Shown piece by piece: positions 7,870-16,246 of a DNA stretch of 32,457 nucleotides; the first letter of the stretch is position 1; each line of letters opens with the position of its first letter. The translations under genes were made by a program, and so were the position numbers. The notes beneath the pieces are model-generated. The model did no database searches. It saw nothing but the letters and a program-made list of their open reading frames with translations, and had not been told where the DNA came from. The stretch covers positions 1-32,457 of the forward strand of contig JAFRWU010000098.1 in the NCBI GenBank assembly GCA_017441705.1, read 5' to 3'. This DNA is from Clostridia bacterium. GTDB taxonomy: Bacteria > Bacillota > Clostridia > Oscillospirales > QAMX01.

Positions 7870-9042
7870 TCACGCGTTCAGGATCGCGCCGATCTTTTCG
7901 ATCCTTTCTTCCGTCCAGTCGGGATCGATCCCCACGTAGGCGGTGCGGTTCAGATAGTCCAGCGTCGCCGGACACATATCGGGGGCGTAATCGGTCTGAA
8001 GACCGCGGTTCGCCTCCATCCGGTAAGGATCCATGGCGGGATGCAGGGCGCCCCGCTTTTCCATGATCTGCGTCCAGTTGGTATAGACGTGCTTGCCGGT
8101 GTCGATGGGCACCGTCAGGGAAAGGCCCCGCGCGGCGCACTTTTCCGCGGAGGCGCGGCATTCTCCGGCGCTTTCAAACCGCAGGGCGAGGGTCGTGGCG
8201 CAGTCGCCCGCAGAGTCGTTGGAGGGAGCGAGGCTTGCCTTTCCCGCGCTTTTCACCCGCTCGGCCAGGGCGTCACGGTTCCTGTGAAGATCTTCGAGGA
8301 TCCCCGGCATGCGCCGGAGCTGCGCCCGGAGGATCGCTCCGGTCAGATCGGACACCCGGAATTCGCTGCCTCCGAAAAGCGGCTGTGTGATCCCGTCGAG
8401 CTGGTTGCCGAAGAAGGCCACCGCGCCCGCGTCATGGTAGATCAGGGCGCGTTCGTAGATCGTCCGGTCACCCGTCACCATGGCGCCGCCCTCGCCCGCC
8501 GTGATCAGCTTATAAAAGTTGAAGGAAAACGCGCCGGCGTCGCCCACCGAACCGAGCCTTCTTCCGTGATAGGATCCGCCGTCGGCCTGGCACGCGTCTT
8601 CCAGGACGCGGACGCCGTGCTTTTTCGCCACGCGCGCGATCCCGTCCATGTCCGAGGGGAAGCCCTGGATATGGACCGGCATGATCGCCTTCGTGGCTTT
8701 CGAGATCTTTCTTTCCGCGTCGGCCGGATCCAGGGTCATGGTCCCGTTGATCTCGGCGATCACCGGCACCGCTCCCGTGGCCAGGACGGCCAGAGCAGAG
8801 GCGATGTAAGTATAGCCGGGCACGATCACCTCGTCCCCGGGCCCGATCCCCATGCCGATCAGCGCCGAGGTCAGAGCGGCGAATCCCGAGGTCATGGTCA
8901 GGGCGTAGGGTACGCCGATCGTTTCTTTCCACTCCTCCTCGAAGTGGAAGACCTCCCGTCCCGCGTTGTTGATCTTGAAGAAGTCCCTGCTCAGCAGGGC
9001 TTTCGCAAAGGCGTCGATCTCTTCCTGTCCGACTCTGAACAT
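7870..9042 (-). CDS. DegT/DnrJ/EryC1/StrS-type PLP-dependent enzyme
   Basis: A 390-residue fold-type I PLP enzyme. Family members usually transaminate nucleotide-linked keto-sugars, but some act on free sugars or cyclitols or are dehydratases. Visible are MTSGFAALTSAL (50–61, cofactor phosphate binding), PGYTY (75–79), LEDACQA (147–153, with D149 contacting the pyridine nitrogen) and FSFNFYKLITAGEGG, in which K178 is the expected Schiff-base lysine, so it is likely an aminotransferase. The ATG follows AAGGAGGAAAAAGAT. It lies 14 bases behind the ceramidase-fold gene. No nucleotide-sugar synthesis genes are nearby, which favours a catabolic or tailoring role; that is inference. Confidence 0.88.
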   Translation of the reverse strand: MFRVGQEEIDAFAKALLSRDFFKINNAGREVFHFEEEWKETIGVPYALTMTSGFAALTSALIGMGIGPGDEVIVPGYTYIASALAVLATGAVPVIAEINGTMTLDPADAERKISKATKAIMPVHIQGFPSDMDGIARVAKKHGVRVLEDACQADGGSYHGRRLGSVGDAGAFSFNFYKLITAGEGGAMVTGDRTIYERALIYHDAGAVAFFGNQLDGITQPLFGGSEFRVSDLTGAILRAQLRRMPGILEDLHRNRDALAERVKSAGKASLAPSNDSAGDCATTLALRFESAGECRASAEKCAARGLSLTVPIDTGKHVYTNWTQIMEKRGALHPAMDPYRMEANRGLQTDYAPDMCPATLDYLNRTAYVGIDPDWTEERIEKIGAILNA

Positions 9043-9056
9043 ATCTTTTTCCTCCT

Positions 9057-10376
9057 TTATGCTTCGGGGCTTTCCCGGTTTTCCATGATGCGGAGACTGC
9101 CTTCCACCAGGTACTGATCGGCGTCGTCCGAAAGCGTGTAGGCGCCGTCATAGAGGAAGCACGCCACCTCGTAGCCTCCCAGGGCGATCTGATCCCTGGT
9201 CGGCAGATAGGCCCGATATCCGTTGGTATTGGAGAGCGAAAGGGTATAGCGGACCGGCGAATAGGCCCGAAGCCTGAGCGCGATCCCCGAGAAGATCTCA
9301 AAGGGGAACGGCACGAAAGCGACGTCTCCCAGGGAAAGGATCGTCTCCTGCATCCGGAAGCGGGTATCGTGCGCGGGAAGCCCCTTCCGGTATTCCTCCG
9401 CAACGTCGCGCCAGTGCACATATTCCAGCTTCTCCACGTTGAACAGGCTCTCCGGATCTTCATAGGAGGCGAGCCTCTTTTCAACCTCGTCCCGGGGCGG
9501 CAGCGGTTTGTAGGGAACGGTCAATTCTCCCTCGAGGATCCGGAGCTCGCCCCTCTTCCATACGCCGCGAGCCTTGTACGCTTTCATCGCGTCCAGCGCG
9601 GCGATACCGCCGAGCTCCTCCGCATAACGGATATCGCCCGTGGTGCCTCCGTTGGTCAGCCGGGGGCCCACGTCGCCCTGGGCTCCGTTCCAGTAGGCGG
9701 TGAGGATCCCGGTCTCCTTTTCCAGCCGGTCGGTCATCACTCCCGACCAGTCTCTGGATATCTCATGGTTCAGTCCGGCCGCGGTCCCGTGGCAGCCGTA
9801 ATGGATCATATTGAGGATCCCCGATCCGGTATCCGCTCTGCGCAGGGAGACGCAGGTCATCGTCGGGTCGAAGGCTCCCCAGGGATTCTGGCCCAGAGAG
9901 ATCGATCCGTCGCGGTTTTGCTGGCGCCGGTTGATCCCGACGCGGGATTCCGTCTCGCCGACCGAGATCTCCGCCGGAGCCAGCGCCGCTACGGCGCGTT
10001 CCGACGCCCGGAGCATCGCGGGACGGAGAATATTCTCCACGTAGGGATAATCGATCTCGCCCCACCCTTCGATCCCGGACGTGTTCGGTCCGGAATGCGT
10101 ATGCGTGGCCGCTATCAGGATGCGGCCGAAGGGGACGCCGGTCCTCTCTTCGATCTGCCTCCGGATCCCGTCGCACAGACCGGTGTTGAAGTCTCCCAGC
10201 GTGATGCTGAGAAGCAGGGCGGCATCCTCTCCCTGCCGGAAAGCCGCGGCGGTCACGTTCAGCGGATCGTGGACCGACGTGCTGACCATGTCCGGCGTAT
10301 ACCCATAGAGAAGAGTCCCCACCGGAGGCGTGATATCCTCCCGTGCGGCTCCCGCCTCAAAGATCTTCTGATCCAT
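9057..10376 (-). CDS. Neutral/alkaline ceramidase-fold protein, probably not a ceramidase
   Basis: A 439-residue protein matching the N-terminal catalytic domain of the neutral/alkaline non-lysosomal ceramidase family (PF04734), without the C-terminal immunoglobulin-like domain of true ceramidases (650–780 residues) and without a signal peptide. Zinc-site histidines are visible in ATHTHSGP (H92, H94) and YGCHGT (H196), and the GINRRQQNRDG segment (147–157) is typical. The ceramidase hexapeptide GDVSPN, which holds the catalytic serine, reads GDVGPR here (234–239), so the serine is missing. It opens an operon with a DegT-type enzyme and a glycoside hydrolase, suggesting a metal-dependent hydrolase acting on an N-acylated or otherwise modified sugar. 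The ATG follows GGAGGAGAATGAGAA. Family sure, function not. Confidence 0.82.
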   Translation of the reverse strand: MDQKIFEAGAAREDITPPVGTLLYGYTPDMVSTSVHDPLNVTAAAFRQGEDAALLLSITLGDFNTGLCDGIRRQIEERTGVPFGRILIAATHTHSGPNTSGIEGWGEIDYPYVENILRPAMLRASERAVAALAPAEISVGETESRVGINRRQQNRDGSISLGQNPWGAFDPTMTCVSLRRADTGSGILNMIHYGCHGTAAGLNHEISRDWSGVMTDRLEKETGILTAYWNGAQGDVGPRLTNGGTTGDIRYAEELGGIAALDAMKAYKARGVWKRGELRILEGELTVPYKPLPPRDEVEKRLASYEDPESLFNVEKLEYVHWRDVAEEYRKGLPAHDTRFRMQETILSLGDVAFVPFPFEIFSGIALRLRAYSPVRYTLSLSNTNGYRAYLPTRDQIALGGYEVACFLYDGAYTLSDDADQYLVEGSLRIMENRESPEA

Positions 10377-10445
10377 TTCTCATTCTCCTCCAATCGTTTT
10401 CCCCGGGAAATGCTTACCGGGGATACCGGCTAGCTTTTCAAGGGT

Positions 10446-10454
10446 ATCATATCA
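10446..10454 (-). promoter_or_regulatory. Candidate extended -10 promoter of the ceramidase-fold operon
   Basis: The minus strand reads TGATATGAT, an extended -10 (TGn plus TATGAT), about 70 bases before the start codon, with only a poor -35 (TGGAAA) 17 bases upstream. The leader also holds a 6-bp GC stem (CCCCGG at 10401–10406, CCGGGG at 10417–10422). Confidence 0.45.
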
Positions 10455-10543
10455 CATCGTGCCGGCTCTTTCCACCTTTTTTCGCGCGGCGCGGCATTTT
10501 TTCTTTCCCGGCGGTTTCCCCCCGGCTTTTTCAAACTTTTCTC

Positions 10544-10572
10544 TTGCGAAATCGGAGGCCGCGTGATAGAGT
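10544..10572 (+). promoter_or_regulatory. Candidate promoter of the Gfo–nagB–nagA operon
   Basis: TTGCGA (10544–10549) and TAGAGT (10567–10572) are 17 bases apart, with TGA directly before the -10 making it an extended type. It lies 54 bases before the start codon at 10627, which has AAAGGAG seven bases upstream. Confidence 0.45.
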
Positions 10573-10626
10573 AAAGGCAGAAAAGCACTGGCCTTCCGGC
10601 CCTTGCGAAAAGAAAGGAGCACGATC

Positions 10627-11727
10627 ATGGAAAAACTGCGTCTGGCCCTGATCGGCCAGGGAAGAAGCGGCAAGGATATCCACGGCGCTTTCTGCCGGAG
10701 CGAAGCAAACACCTTTTTTACCGTCCGCTACGTGGTGGACGCCGACGAGATCAGCCGTGAACGCGCCCTCACGCTTTACCCCGGGTGCGAGACCTTTTCC
10801 GATTACCGCGCGCTTTTTGAAAAGAACGACGTGGATCTGGTGGTCAACGCGTCCTATTCCTATATGCATTATCCCGTCACGCGGGATCTTCTGGAGCACG
10901 GGAAGAACGTCCTGGTGGAAAAGCCTTTCGCGCGCAATCTCTACGAATGCCGCGATCTGATCCGGACGGCGAAGCGGAACGGCGTCCTGCTCGCCGTGTT
11001 CCAGCAGACCTTCCTCGCTCCCTTCTACCTGGAGACCCGGAAAATGCTCGAAAGCGGCGTGCTCGGCCGCGTGGAGCAGATCTCCATCCGCTATTCCGAC
11101 TACGGACGGAGATGGGACTGGCAGACCATGCAGGAGAATCTGGGCGGCAGCGTCTACAACACCGGCCCGCATCCCATCGGGCTCGCCCTGGGATTCCTGG
11201 ATTTCGACCCGCAGGCGCGCGTGGTCTATTCCCGTATCGCATGCGACGTCACCAGCGGCGATGCGGAGGATTACGCGAAGATCCTCTTCGAGGCGCCGGG
11301 CAAGCCTTTGATCGACCTGGAAATCAGCGCGGTCGACCCCTTCTCGCCCTACACGCTGAAGCTCACCGGCACCCGCGGCGCACTTTCGGTCACCTCGTCC
11401 CGCTACGAGCTGCAGTACTGGAAGGAAGAGGAGAATCCCCCGCGTCCCGTGGTCTCCGGGACCCTCCGGAACGAAGATCATCAGCCGGTCTACTGCAGGG
11501 AGGAGCTCCTCTGGCACAAGGAAAGCGGGGAGTTCGCGGGAACGGCCTTCAATTCCGCCGTCGCCTCCTTCTATTCCGATCTCTACGGCGCCCTGACCGA
11601 AGGCAGGCCTCTGCGCGTAACGCCGGACATGGCCGCCGCCGTGATCGCCGTCATCGAAAAGGTTCACGCCGACAATCCCCTTCCCATGCGCTGCTGGCCG
11701 CATGAAGAAAGCGAGGTGCGCCCGTGA
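10627..11727 (+). CDS. Gfo/Idh/MocA-family oxidoreductase (NagBA-linked)
   Basis: A 366-residue NAD(P)-dependent dehydrogenase of the glucose-fructose oxidoreductase/inositol dehydrogenase family. The N-terminal Rossmann fold has GQGRSGK (10–16) and the EKP motif is at 98–100. The C-terminal alpha/beta domain has NTGPHPIG, whose His sits where family members carry the catalytic His. The start is the ATG at 10627 with AAAGGAG upstream. The stop overlaps the nagB start by 4 bases. Being first in an operon with NagB and NagA homologues, it probably oxidises or reduces a hydroxyl of an amino sugar or its glycoside before deacetylation and deamination; this is inferred from context only. Confidence 0.9.
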   Translation: MEKLRLALIGQGRSGKDIHGAFCRSEANTFFTVRYVVDADEISRERALTLYPGCETFSDYRALFEKNDVDLVVNASYSYMHYPVTRDLLEHGKNVLVEKPFARNLYECRDLIRTAKRNGVLLAVFQQTFLAPFYLETRKMLESGVLGRVEQISIRYSDYGRRWDWQTMQENLGGSVYNTGPHPIGLALGFLDFDPQARVVYSRIACDVTSGDAEDYAKILFEAPGKPLIDLEISAVDPFSPYTLKLTGTRGALSVTSSRYELQYWKEEENPPRPVVSGTLRNEDHQPVYCREELLWHKESGEFAGTAFNSAVASFYSDLYGALTEGRPLRVTPDMAAAVIAVIEKVHADNPLPMRCWPHEESEVRP

Positions 11728-12485
11728 GAAGCTTTGCCGTCGACGCCCTGACCGTCGGGATCTACGATTCCCGATCCGAAATGGGAGCGGCCGCCGCGCG
11801 CGACGCGGCCGACGCCGTCCGGAAGGTGCTTTCCGGGAAAGAATTCTGCCATATGATCTTTGCCGCCGCTCCCTCCCAGAACGAGGTGCTCGCTTCTCTC
11901 GCCGCGGACAAGACCATCCCGTGGGAAAGAGTGCGCGCCTTTCATATGGACGAATACGTGGGGCTTTCCCCCACGGCTCCGCAGGGCTTCGGGAATTTCC
12001 TTAGGGAGCGGCTCTTCGACCTTGTTCCCCTTCACGAGGTCCACTATATCGACGGATGGGCCGGGGATCCGGAAGCCTCCTGCGCGGGCTACGCCGCGCT
12101 CCTGGAAAAATACCCGCCCGACGTGGTGATGATGGGGATCGGGGAAAACGGCCACATCGCCTTCAACGATCCCGGCGTCGCCGATTTTCACGATCCGAAA
12201 GCGGTCAAGCCGGTCCCGCTGGACGAGGTCTGCCGCATGCAGCAGGTCCACGACGGATGCTTCGCCTCGCTCGACGAGGTGCCGAAGACCGCCCTGACCC
12301 TGACGGTCCCGACCCTGACCGCCGCCCCGTATCTCTTCTGCGTCGTTCCCGCTCCGACCAAAGCCGAAGCGGTGAAAAAGACGCTTTGCGGTCCGGTGGG
12401 AGAGGCCTGTCCCGCGACCGTCCTTCGCACGCGCCCCGGCGCAAGGATGTATCTGGATCCGGACAGCGCGTCTCTTTTGGAGTGA
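11724..12485 (+). CDS. nagB: Divergent glucosamine-6-phosphate deaminase-like protein
   Basis: A 253-residue NagB-fold protein; NagB converts glucosamine 6-phosphate to fructose 6-phosphate plus ammonia. FHMDEYVG (73–80) holds the general-base Asp (D76), and GIGENGHIAFNDP (138–150) holds the ring-opening His (H144). Departures from the Escherichia coli enzyme are Asn at the Asp141 position, Asp149 in place of Glu148, and AAAPSQ (47–52) where the phosphate-loop glycine/threonine motif normally lies. The phosphate position or the sugar may therefore differ. The start is GTG at 11724–11726, overlapping the previous stop in GTGA, so it is translationally coupled. nagA starts 4 bases after the stop. 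The family is sure; the exact substrate is not. Confidence 0.88.
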   Translation: MRSFAVDALTVGIYDSRSEMGAAAARDAADAVRKVLSGKEFCHMIFAAAPSQNEVLASLAADKTIPWERVRAFHMDEYVGLSPTAPQGFGNFLRERLFDLVPLHEVHYIDGWAGDPEASCAGYAALLEKYPPDVVMMGIGENGHIAFNDPGVADFHDPKAVKPVPLDEVCRMQQVHDGCFASLDEVPKTALTLTVPTLTAAPYLFCVVPAPTKAEAVKKTLCGPVGEACPATVLRTRPGARMYLDPDSASLLE

Positions 12486-12489
12486 TCCT

Positions 12490-13641
12490 ATGGTACAGTG
12501 TTTTCTTTCCGACCGGATCCTATCCGGCGGCGAAATCCTCCGCGGCGCCGTCCGCGCGGAGGACGGCGTGATCCGGGGGATCTTCCCGGAGCCCTTTCCC
12601 GCCGACGAGGTCCTGGACCTCGGCTCTCTCTTTCTCGCGCCGGGCCTCGTCGATCTGCACACCCACGGCGGCGGCGGACATTCCTTTTTGACCGGGGACG
12701 AAAACGAGGTGATCGGCGGATGCCTGTATCATCTCCGCCACGGCGTCACCTCGATCCTTCCCACCCTGTCGGCGGCGCCTTTCCCTGAAATGCGCGAAGC
12801 CGCCGGGGCGATCGACCGTGCCGGGAAAAGCGGTCTATTCCCCGGAAGGATCCTCGGCGTGCACATGGAGGGACCTTATCTCTCTCCCAGGCAGTGCGGC
12901 GCCCAATGCCCGCTTTTCATCACGCCGCCGAAGAAAGAGGAATACGAAGCCCTGATCCGGGACCTTCCCGGCGCGGTCAGGCGGTGGACCTACGCGCCGG
13001 AAAACGATCCCGACGGCGCGTTCTGCCGGTTTCTCCGGGATCACGGCGTCCTGCCCTCCGCCGGACACACCGACGCGGTCTACAAAGACGTAAAAACCGC
13101 GGCGGATAACGGGATGAAGCTGATCACCCATCTGTATTCCTGCACCTCCACCGTCACGCGGGATCACGGCTTTCGCCGTCTGGGCGTGATCGAGTCTGCC
13201 TTTCTTCTGGACGGGATCTTCTGCGAGATCATCGCCGACGGACGGCATCTGCCTCCGGAGCTGATCCGGATGATCCTGAAGATCAAGGGGGAGGACAGGG
13301 TGGCGCTGATTTCCGACAGCCTGGCTCTGGCCGGGACCGGAGAGACCGAGGGCACGATGGCCGGGACCGACTTCATCATCGAGGACGGGGTCTGCAAGCT
13401 GAAAGACCGTTCGGCCTTCGCCGGGAGCATCGCCTCCGGCTTCGATCTGATCCGCGTGATCCGGGACGACTGCGGGATCCCGCTTGCGCGCGCGGTAAAG
13501 ATGATGACCGAGGTGCCGTCGACTCTTCTCGGCCTGCCCGTCGGGAAGCTGGAGCCCGGATACCGGGCCGATCTCATCGCCTTCGACGACGCGCTCCGTC
13601 TCGAGCGCGCCTTCGTGGACGGAGAGCCGGTTTCCTTCTGA
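12490..13641 (+). CDS. nagA: N-acetylglucosamine-6-phosphate deacetylase-like amidohydrolase
   Basis: A 383-residue amidohydrolase-superfamily protein; NagA removes acetate from N-acetylglucosamine 6-phosphate. Metal and catalytic residues are visible: PGLVDLHTHGGGG (H57, H59), HMEGPYLS (E127), AGHTDA (H193), THLYS (H214) and the catalytic Asp in SDSLALAG (D276). Two usual signatures are altered: the KGAH segment after EGP reads CGAQ (136–139), and THLFNAM reads THLYSCT (213–219). The deviations match those in the adjacent nagB, suggesting a co-evolved pair for a related amino sugar. GGAG lies 7 bases before the ATG, and a strong terminator follows. Confidence 0.92.
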   Translation: MVQCFLSDRILSGGEILRGAVRAEDGVIRGIFPEPFPADEVLDLGSLFLAPGLVDLHTHGGGGHSFLTGDENEVIGGCLYHLRHGVTSILPTLSAAPFPEMREAAGAIDRAGKSGLFPGRILGVHMEGPYLSPRQCGAQCPLFITPPKKEEYEALIRDLPGAVRRWTYAPENDPDGAFCRFLRDHGVLPSAGHTDAVYKDVKTAADNGMKLITHLYSCTSTVTRDHGFRRLGVIESAFLLDGIFCEIIADGRHLPPELIRMILKIKGEDRVALISDSLALAGTGETEGTMAGTDFIIEDGVCKLKDRSAFAGSIASGFDLIRVIRDDCGIPLARAVKMMTEVPSTLLGLPVGKLEPGYRADLIAFDDALRLERAFVDGEPVSF

Positions 13642-13657
13642 CAGAAAATGCGAAAAG

Positions 13658-13688
13658 CGCCGCCGGAAAAATCCGGCGGCGTCTTTTT
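13658..13688 (+). terminator. Terminator of the Gfo–nagB–nagA operon
   Basis: A perfect 10-bp stem (CGCCGCCGGA at 13658–13667, TCCGGCGGCG at 13672–13681) with an AAAA loop is followed by TCTTTTT, starting 17 bases after the nagA stop. Confidence 0.93.
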
Positions 13689-13742
13689 GCCCTGCGTTTT
13701 CGGTTTACGGTCTATTGGATCTATCTGTTTCTCTCTCCTGCC

Positions 13743-13758
13743 CCGTGTTTAAACACGG
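13743..13758. repeat. Perfect 16-bp palindrome
   Basis: CCGTGTTTAAACACGG is a complete inverted repeat without a spacer, located between the nagA terminator and the end of the lipoprotein gene. With no loop it is more likely a DNA-binding site or half of a transcript-end structure than an RNA hairpin. Its function is unknown. Confidence 0.6.
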
Positions 13759-13824
13759 TCCGTCCTCCGATAAACTATACGCAGCATTTTAAGAATCACT
13801 GATATGTATATGTTCCCCTTACTT

Positions 13825-14961
13825 TTACCATGGTATCGACTCATAACAGATAAAAGCCACCTGATCATCCTTTAGGATTTCTTTCAAACGCGGTACTGTT
13901 ACATAATAGAATAAAAAACCTTCTGGTATCCAGGAATCAAGATCCTCAATTTCATGAGATCCGTCCGGCGGAAATGCATCACGAAAAGCAGTTTTATATT
14001 TTTTCGCAAATCTTTCGTAAACCGCGTTACGATAATGCATTAATTCTCCATAGGTTTTCGGCTGTGATGCTTTCTTCGGAGACAGCAGCGCTTCGTTCTG
14101 CAGGCGGATCCTTACCGGAAACACAATATCGTCATTATCTCCATCGGAAATCAAGGCTCCACCCTTATCGATTGTCAGATAAGCCCTTTCTGCAGCTTCT
14201 TTCCCTTTTTGCATATGGATCGCTTCCTTGTATGCAAGCTCGACAGTCTCGCTGAACTTCATCCTTAGCTGCATTTCCATTTCGTCAATGGGAATAATGA
14301 AATCCTCTCCCTCTCCGGCTAGATATATACCAATGTCTTTCCATTCATCCGATTGTTTTTTTGTCACCGGGATAAGGATTGTCGCACAGTTTCGCGCCGG
14401 TCCTATACCGGTGAGCTTTCTACCCTCGTCTGTTTTTATAAACAAATAGTATCCGGTTCCGGTATCGACTCTTCCTTCAATCGTAATATTCTCCCCCACT
14501 GTTTCATTTACTATAAACAGCGTAAGAAGACTGTTTTCCTGAAACCATTCCTTTGGAATTTCCGGAAATGCGCTCAAATCTGCAGGGGGGTAGATAGCGG
14601 CAAGCGTTTCACGATAGATCTGATAATCTTCTGCGTCTTTTGTGATTCTCATCATATAAAGCTTTATACTTGAATCTGTATCCTCTTTTTCTGTAAATCC
14701 TTTCAAATTCTCATAATACTCGCTGCCTCCCGGATTCTTGCCATGGAACAGATAAAGATAATCTCCGGGAAAGCAAAATGCTTCTTTTGAGGATAAATCA
14801 GTATCACGTTCATCTGTCTCTATCGTCTCGGTCTGTGTCGGTTCATCGTTGGTCATCGTTTGGATTCCGGTTTTCTGGCAAGCCGAAAGCCCTATAGAAG
14901 TCAGACAGACACAGCAAAAAAACAGAACAATAATTCTCAAATACTCATTGCCCGAATACAT
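13825..14961 (-). CDS. Uncharacterised lipoprotein in the protease island
   Basis: Not recognised as a known family. The 378-residue product begins with a hydrophobic segment ending in a lipobox (GLSAC, with Cys near residue 28), then a Thr/Asp/Glu-rich linker, so it should be a surface-anchored lipoprotein. The body is mixed alpha/beta, with acidic stretches and no catalytic motif I can name. The start chosen is the ATG at 14959–14961; a TTG ten codons upstream is the alternative. It begins 16 bases after the protease stop with a GGGGG-like ribosome site, so it is probably co-transcribed with the protease and may serve as its partner, inhibitor or substrate-binding subunit. The DNA is AT-richer than the flanks. 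Confidence 0.8.
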   Translation of the reverse strand: MYSGNEYLRIIVLFFCCVCLTSIGLSACQKTGIQTMTNDEPTQTETIETDERDTDLSSKEAFCFPGDYLYLFHGKNPGGSEYYENLKGFTEKEDTDSSIKLYMMRITKDAEDYQIYRETLAAIYPPADLSAFPEIPKEWFQENSLLTLFIVNETVGENITIEGRVDTGTGYYLFIKTDEGRKLTGIGPARNCATILIPVTKKQSDEWKDIGIYLAGEGEDFIIPIDEMEMQLRMKFSETVELAYKEAIHMQKGKEAAERAYLTIDKGGALISDGDNDDIVFPVRIRLQNEALLSPKKASQPKTYGELMHYRNAVYERFAKKYKTAFRDAFPPDGSHEIEDLDSWIPEGFLFYYVTVPRLKEILKDDQVAFICYESIPW

Positions 14962-14977
14962 TCCATCGCCCCCAAAA

Positions 14978-16195
14978 TTAATACCACGCAAGAGAGAAAC
15001 TCTCTGTTGAGTTTTGGATGTCCTGATAGATAACCTTTATTGTGTATGTCCCATATCCATAATTTGAAGGGATGAATTCAACCGCTCTAAGGTTTTGCAC
15101 TCTTTCACTTGAAGTATGTATGCTCTTTGCTACGCACACATTGCCCTTATAGACCTTCAAGTCAAAATTGGATCTATTTGTTTTCTTTAACCAGGACAGC
15201 GCTACTCTAATAACCTTATCACTCGAGGATACAGTTATCTGTTTGGTATAATTTTCACCCATCTCTGATTGAGATATCGTTTTTGTCGCATAACGTGACT
15301 GATTCAACACCGAATAGGAGCAATATGCATCGACTACACCTGTGCCTTCATATAATGAGTAACATTTATTGTTAGTTGTTTCATAATCTGTCCGCCCCTT
15401 GTATTTTGCCCCTGCGGAAAGTAATGCTTTAACAAGAGATTGTCGACCAATCAAATATGCATTCTTTTGCATAAGCTGTGCGACTATTCTCGATACAATC
15501 GGAGTAGAAAAACTCGTTCCGCTGGCTTCTGGTACAACATAATATGAATTAGCGTATGTAACACCTATACCATAACCAGATGCACAGATATCTGGTTTAT
15601 TAACAGATTCTATTGCCGAACCATATTCATAGTAGCGGTATAGCGTAGGCATGGCATTATAGGGATCACTTCCTCCAACCCATTTTACAGCCCCTACTCC
15701 TAGAACATTGTCCCCTCCAGAGAGGATTGATACTCGGGTTCCATCTTCTCCTTCTCCACTGTCTACTTCATTACCGCATGCACAGCAAATCGTCAAGTCC
15801 ATGTTTCTCACTAGACTTTCCAAAAAAGAAGCCGCAGAAGATGCTTCACCAGTAGAATAATATCCTTGCGAAATATTCAGCACATCAACTCCATATGTAT
15901 TTGCAAGTTTCTGCACCGCATTTATTAACTGTGTTGCTGATGTGATGCCGCTGTCCGACACTCTAGTTACGTAAACATGCGCTTTAGATGCAATTTTTCT
16001 CAAGATGCCCACAACTCTTAACGCATGCTCAGTCCCGAATTCTCCTGGTAAATCTGAGGATGGTTCACCTGATACATACACGGATGAAACGTAAGACGTT
16101 CCTGTTATGTTCGTTAGGTTTCTTGCTTTTTCTATAACACCAATCTTTATTCCATTTCCTGTATATCCTGCGTTCGCCACCAAATCCGATCGCAC
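14978..16195 (-). CDS. S8 (subtilisin-like) protease domain, C-terminal part of a gene split by TAG
   Basis: Catalytic half of a secreted serine protease. Counting from this GTG, recognisable subtilase elements are IGVIE (18–22; Glu22 where subtilases have the catalytic Asp), TEHALRVVGIL (55–65, catalytic H57), CCACGNE (oxyanion N142) and GTSFSTP (catalytic S228). Residues about 300–405 form a beta-rich tail like a PPC or P domain. The reading frame continues upstream without any other stop to a TAG at 16247–16249 and through it into the signal-plus-propeptide open frame. No good ribosome site precedes this GTG, so it probably has no start of its own and belongs to one 584-codon gene (14978–16732). 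It is therefore a recent pseudogene, or expressed by readthrough. Confidence 0.8.
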   Translation of the reverse strand: MRSDLVANAGYTGNGIKIGVIEKARNLTNITGTSYVSSVYVSGEPSSDLPGEFGTEHALRVVGILRKIASKAHVYVTRVSDSGITSATQLINAVQKLANTYGVDVLNISQGYYSTGEASSAASFLESLVRNMDLTICCACGNEVDSGEGEDGTRVSILSGGDNVLGVGAVKWVGGSDPYNAMPTLYRYYEYGSAIESVNKPDICASGYGIGVTYANSYYVVPEASGTSFSTPIVSRIVAQLMQKNAYLIGRQSLVKALLSAGAKYKGRTDYETTNNKCYSLYEGTGVVDAYCSYSVLNQSRYATKTISQSEMGENYTKQITVSSSDKVIRVALSWLKKTNRSNFDLKVYKGNVCVAKSIHTSSERVQNLRAVEFIPSNYGYGTYTIKVIYQDIQNSTESFSLAWY

Positions 16196-16246
16196 ATGCG
16201 TGTATTCATGATCAATCTCCGATATTAACTCGCTTTCAGGATCATC

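Noticed and set aside
9057-10376. Naming this gene a ceramidase
   Set aside because: The catalytic serine of the GDVSPN motif is absent, as are the signal peptide and C-terminal domain.
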